A stretch of 45,270 nucleotides of DNA, from positions 1 to 45,270 of the forward strand of contig JADHMQ010000013.1 of NCBI GenBank assembly GCA_016779935.1, written 5' to 3'. The DNA is from Flavobacteriales bacterium (GTDB taxonomy: Bacteria > Bacteroidota > Bacteroidia > Flavobacteriales > UBA7312). A model generated the notes under the pieces. It saw nothing but the letters and a program-made list of their open reading frames with translations. It was not told where the DNA came from and ran no database searches. Every line of letters begins with the position of its first letter. Position 1 is the first letter of the stretch. A program made the translations under genes and the position numbers. Shown piece by piece: positions 43,303-45,270 of the stretch.

Positions 43303-43310
43303 TAATTTTG
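43303..43310 (+). promoter_or_regulatory. Candidate -7 element of trxA
   Basis: TAATTTTG matches TAnnTTTG in the dnaE-trxA gap, 43 nt before the trxA ATG. The nearest upstream TTG is 23 nt away. Confidence 0.45.
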
Positions 43311-43353
43311 TGACAGGAAATAATCCAAATTAAATAATAAAAAAATCGATAAA

Positions 43354-43671
43354 ATGGCATTAGAAATCACTGACAAAAATTTTAAGGAAGTAGTATTAGA
43401 TTCTGACAAACCTGTATTAGTTGACTTTTGGGCGACATGGTGTGGTCCTTGTAGAATGGTTGGTCCTATTGTTGATGAATTATCAAACGATTATGAAGGA
43501 AAAGCGGTAGTAGGTAAGGTTAATGTTGACGATAATTCTGCAGTACCTTCAGAATATGGTATTAGAAACATTCCTGCACTGTTAATTTTCAAAAATGGTG
43601 AGATTGTTGATAAGGTAATCGGTGCCGTACCAAAAAATGTATTAGCTGAAAAATTAGACGCTCAGCTGTAA
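43354..43671 (+). CDS. trxA: Thioredoxin
   Basis: A 105-residue cytoplasmic protein with the active-site motif WATWCGPC (Cys30 and Cys33) and the cis-Pro loop [23 protein letters not shown]. It reduces protein disulfides and would feed the ArsC at the left of the window, among others. Length and motif are fully standard. It has its own promoter candidate and a strong terminator, so it is probably a single-gene transcript between dnaE and the DUF58 gene. Confidence 0.95.
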   Translation: MALEITDKNFKEVVLDSDKPVLVDFWATWCGPCRMVGPIVDELSNDYEGKAVVGKVNVDDNSAVPSEYGIRNIPALLIFKNGEIVDKVIGAVPKNVLAEKLDAQL

Positions 43672-43686
43672 TAGTTTTTTAAATGA

Positions 43687-43715
43687 TAAAAAAGGGCGTT
43701 AAGCCCTTTTTTTTT
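43687..43715 (+). terminator. Intrinsic terminator after trxA
   Basis: AAAAAAGGGC ending at 43697 pairs with GCCCTTTTTT from 43703 around a GTTAA loop, with a T run to 43715. An ATG at 43683 lies before this hairpin, so it is not a likely start of the next gene. Confidence 0.88.
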
Positions 43716-43718
43716 GAG

Positions 43719-44639
43719 ATGATTGATAGAAAACACATAGAGAAATTTAAAAATTTAGAGCTGCTTGCTAATCAAGTAGTAGAAGGTTTTATTACTGGAC
43801 TTCACAAAAGTCCTTTTCATGGATTTTCTGTTGAGTTTGCAGAGCATAGACTTTATAATTCTGGAGAAAGTACGCGTCATATTGATTGGAAGTTATTCGC
43901 TCGAACAAACAAGTACTTTGTTAAACGCTATGAGGAGGAAACTAACCTAAGATGTAGGATAATTATCGATCAATCCTCATCAATGTATTTTCCAAAAGTT
44001 GATAATCCTTCCTTAAAAACACCAAATAAAGTTTTTTTCTCGGGTGTCTGTTCTGCGGCTCTTATGAATTTACTAAAACGCCAAAGGGACGCTATTGGTT
44101 TAAGTGTATTTTCTGATAAAGTTTATCTTCACACTACTGAAAAAACGAGTACCAAACATCATCAGTTTTTGATGCACCAGCTGGATAATATCGTCAATGA
44201 TTCATCTACTTTGAAAACATCAAGAGTTACAGAAGCTCTTCATCAAATAGCTGAAAATATTCACCAACGTTCTTTAGTTGTGCTCTTCAGTGATATGATG
44301 GATAATTCGGAGAATACCGATGAGTTGTTTTCTGCCCTTCAGCATTTGAAGTTTAACAAACATGAAGTCATTTTATTTCATGTTATGGACAAGTCAAAGG
44401 AGTTAGAGTTTGACTACGAAAACAGGCCTTATAAGTTTGTTGATATGGAAACAGGAGAGGAGTTAAAGCTATCTCCAAATGAGGTTAAAAAGAACTACAA
44501 AGAACAATCGCTATCTTTTCTTAAAGAGTTAAAGTTGAAATGTACACAATACCGTATTGATTTTATTGAAGCCGATATTAATGAAGGATATGATAATGTC
44601 TTGTTATCTTACCTTGTCAAACGATCAAAATTATATTGA
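43719..44639 (+). CDS. DUF58 / VWA-like protein
   Basis: A 306-residue soluble protein. It contains the DUF58 motif YNSGESTRHIDWKLFARTNK, then FVKRYEEETNLRCRIIID and a VWA-like metal site DQSSSMYF. VVLFSDMMDN and FLKELKLKCTQYRIDFIEAD complete the fold. DUF58 proteins usually accompany MoxR AAA+ ATPases and BatA/BatB proteins; none is adjacent here, though a BatA-like gene lies 19 kb away. I chose the ATG at 43719 because the in-frame ATG at 43683 would place the trxA terminator inside the gene and add a poor Phe-rich start. Role unknown. Confidence 0.85.
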   Translation: MIDRKHIEKFKNLELLANQVVEGFITGLHKSPFHGFSVEFAEHRLYNSGESTRHIDWKLFARTNKYFVKRYEEETNLRCRIIIDQSSSMYFPKVDNPSLKTPNKVFFSGVCSAALMNLLKRQRDAIGLSVFSDKVYLHTTEKTSTKHHQFLMHQLDNIVNDSSTLKTSRVTEALHQIAENIHQRSLVVLFSDMMDNSENTDELFSALQHLKFNKHEVILFHVMDKSKELEFDYENRPYKFVDMETGEELKLSPNEVKKNYKEQSLSFLKELKLKCTQYRIDFIEADINEGYDNVLLSYLVKRSKLY

Positions 44640-44657
44640 GTTTTTTTTGTGATAATC

Positions 44658-44689
44658 TTGTAAGTAATTCAAAAAACAATTTATATTTG
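44658..44689 (+). promoter_or_regulatory. Promoter of tRNA-Asp
   Basis: TTG at 44658-44660 and TATATTTG at 44682-44689 are 21 nt apart. The TAnnTTTG element lies 37 nt before the first tRNA base. Confidence 0.6.
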
Positions 44690-44726
44690 CACCTCTTCAT
44701 TTTTGAAGATGTTCTTTTATAGAAAC

Positions 44727-44800
44727 GGTCTGGTAGTTCAGTTGGTTAGAATACATGCCTGTCACGCATGGGGTCGCGGGTTCGAGTCCCGTCCAGACCG
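44727..44800 (+). tRNA. tRNA-Asp (anticodon GTC)
   Basis: A 74-base cloverleaf. The acceptor stem GGTCTGG (44727-44733) pairs with CCAGACC (44793-44799), with discriminator G. The D stem is GTTC/GAAT, the anticodon stem CATGC/GCATG holds the loop CTGTCAC with GTC at 44761-44763, and the T arm is GCGGG TTCGAGT CCCGT. CCA is not encoded. An integrase gene begins 258 bp downstream, so the 3' end may serve as an attachment site. Confidence 0.97.
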
Positions 44801-44827
44801 CAACCTAAAACACATTTAGGAACATTT

Positions 44828-44860
44828 ACCCTGCAAACTTATTGTTTGTGGGGTTTTTTT
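44828..44860 (+). terminator. Intrinsic terminator after tRNA-Asp
   Basis: ACCCTGCAAAC at 44828-44838 pairs with GTTTGTGGGGT at 44844-44854 (11 pairs, two G-U) around TTATT, followed by a T run. Confidence 0.85.
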
Positions 44861-44946
44861 ATGTTTTTACATCTCAAAATTCATATTAATTCTCACTAAA
44901 AAGGTGCCCAAATCGGTGCACTTATTAACAATTAAGGATTTTAACC

Positions 44947-44985
44947 CATTTTATGCCCTAAAATGTTGAAAACAGGCATAAAATG
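44947..44985. repeat. 11-bp inverted repeat upstream of the integrase
   Basis: CATTTTATGCC at 44947-44957 and GGCATAAAATG at 44975-44985 form a perfect inverted repeat with a 17-nt loop. A pair of GGTGC direct repeats (44903-44907, 44915-44919) lies just before. Both sit between the tRNA and the integrase, where integrase or accessory-factor binding sites are expected; that role is inferred. Confidence 0.6.
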
Positions 44986-45058
44986 TGAGAAGATAGTACA
45001 GTTAAAATTAATGAATAACGAGTAAAAAATGTTATATTTACTCTAGTAGTTTGAATTT

Positions 45059-45270
45059 ATGAAAAATACATTTTCAATATTATTTTACTTAAGACACAGT
45101 AAGCTTAGAGCTGATGGAACCACACCAATATATGTCAGAATTACAATTCGTGGTAAACGCTCAGATTTTTACTCTAAAAGAAGTATTATTAAGAGTAAAT
45201 GGTGTCCAAAGAAATGTAGAGTTAAAGGGACTAGCGAAGAAGCTAGAATTCTTAACTTATACCTAAATAC
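45059..45270 (+). CDS. Tyrosine-recombinase integrase, N-terminal fragment (window edge)
   Basis: I translated 70 codons to the right edge; no stop is seen. It starts MKNTFSILFYLRHSKLRADG and continues TTPIYVRITIRGKRSDFYSK, then RSIIKSKWCPKKCRVKGTSE. This is the arm-type DNA-binding domain that opens Bacteroidota site-specific integrases of conjugative and phage-like elements. The catalytic domain lies outside the window. Its direction, pointing away from the tRNA-Asp gene, and the distance fit an element integrated at the tRNA 3' end. Confidence 0.82.
   Translation, partial: MKNTFSILFYLRHSKLRADGTTPIYVRITIRGKRSDFYSKRSIIKSKWCPKKCRVKGTSEEARILNLYLN

Noticed and set aside
43683-43718. Upstream ATG extending the DUF58 protein
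   Set aside because: It lies before the trxA terminator hairpin, and the added residues are encoded by the hairpin and T tract.

Overview
The window looks like a chromosome segment of a low-G+C Flavobacteriia-like member of the Bacteroidota. The evidence is: -7 promoter motifs of the form TAnnTTTG just upstream of many lead genes and no clear Shine-Dalgarno sequences; a TonB-dependent receptor with a carboxypeptidase-like N-terminal domain; DUF5916, DUF4294 and BatA-type proteins; an S16 ribosomal protein with a long acidic tail; a DnaE carrying its own N-terminal exonuclease; BshA; and fused E1 alpha/beta dehydrogenase subunits. Genus cannot be fixed from this sequence. Most of the window is conserved chromosomal backbone with little mobile DNA.

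Layout. 1-3.8 kb: a TonB-dependent receptor cut by the window edge, an arsenate reductase-like phosphatase and an M23 envelope peptidase. 3.9-6.3 kb: a small coiled-coil protein, zapA, a structured RNA that fits a 6S RNA, and rny. 6.3-8.9 kb: a SirB1-type protein and a nucleoside phosphorylase facing away from a tandem universal stress protein. 9-13 kb: a secreted GH3 plus serine-hydrolase fusion abutting bshA. 13-16.2 kb (minus strand): a 38-residue FeoB-associated-type membrane peptide, an LTA-synthase-like phosphoglycerol transferase, a diacylglycerol kinase and a SUI1 protein, packed with tiny gaps or overlaps. 16.2-18.7 kb: a fused E1 dehydrogenase and a TonB-C-like protein. 18.76-19.17 kb: a non-coding gap with a 266-bp element bounded by perfect 13-bp inverted repeats.

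19.2-29 kb: a large conserved protein of unclear function, a PhnP-like metallo-hydrolase, a dihydroorotase-like protein that has lost its metal ligands and is coupled to a BatA-like protein, an orphan PLP decarboxylase, and an overlapping DUF5916 / LolD-type ABC ATPase pair. 29-37 kb: sucC, a biotin carboxylase, a surface-polysaccharide cluster (Gfo/Idh oxidoreductase, lipoprotein, sugar-phosphate transferase), pcm, a 3-hydroxyacyl-CoA dehydrogenase and DUF4294. 37.4-38.8 kb: rpsP-rimM, with rpsP carrying twenty 18-bp repeats. 38.9-44.6 kb: dnaE, trxA and a DUF58 gene. 44.7-45.27 kb: tRNA-Asp followed by the start of a tyrosine-recombinase-type integrase, which looks like the left edge of an integrated element.

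The best leads are the 6S-like RNA with two competing folds, the MITE-like element, the metal-less dihydroorotase paralogue, the repeat-expanded S16, the coupled phosphoglycerol transferase/diacylglycerol kinase genes, and the tRNA-Asp/integrase junction. I saw no complete defence system, CRISPR array or full insertion sequence.
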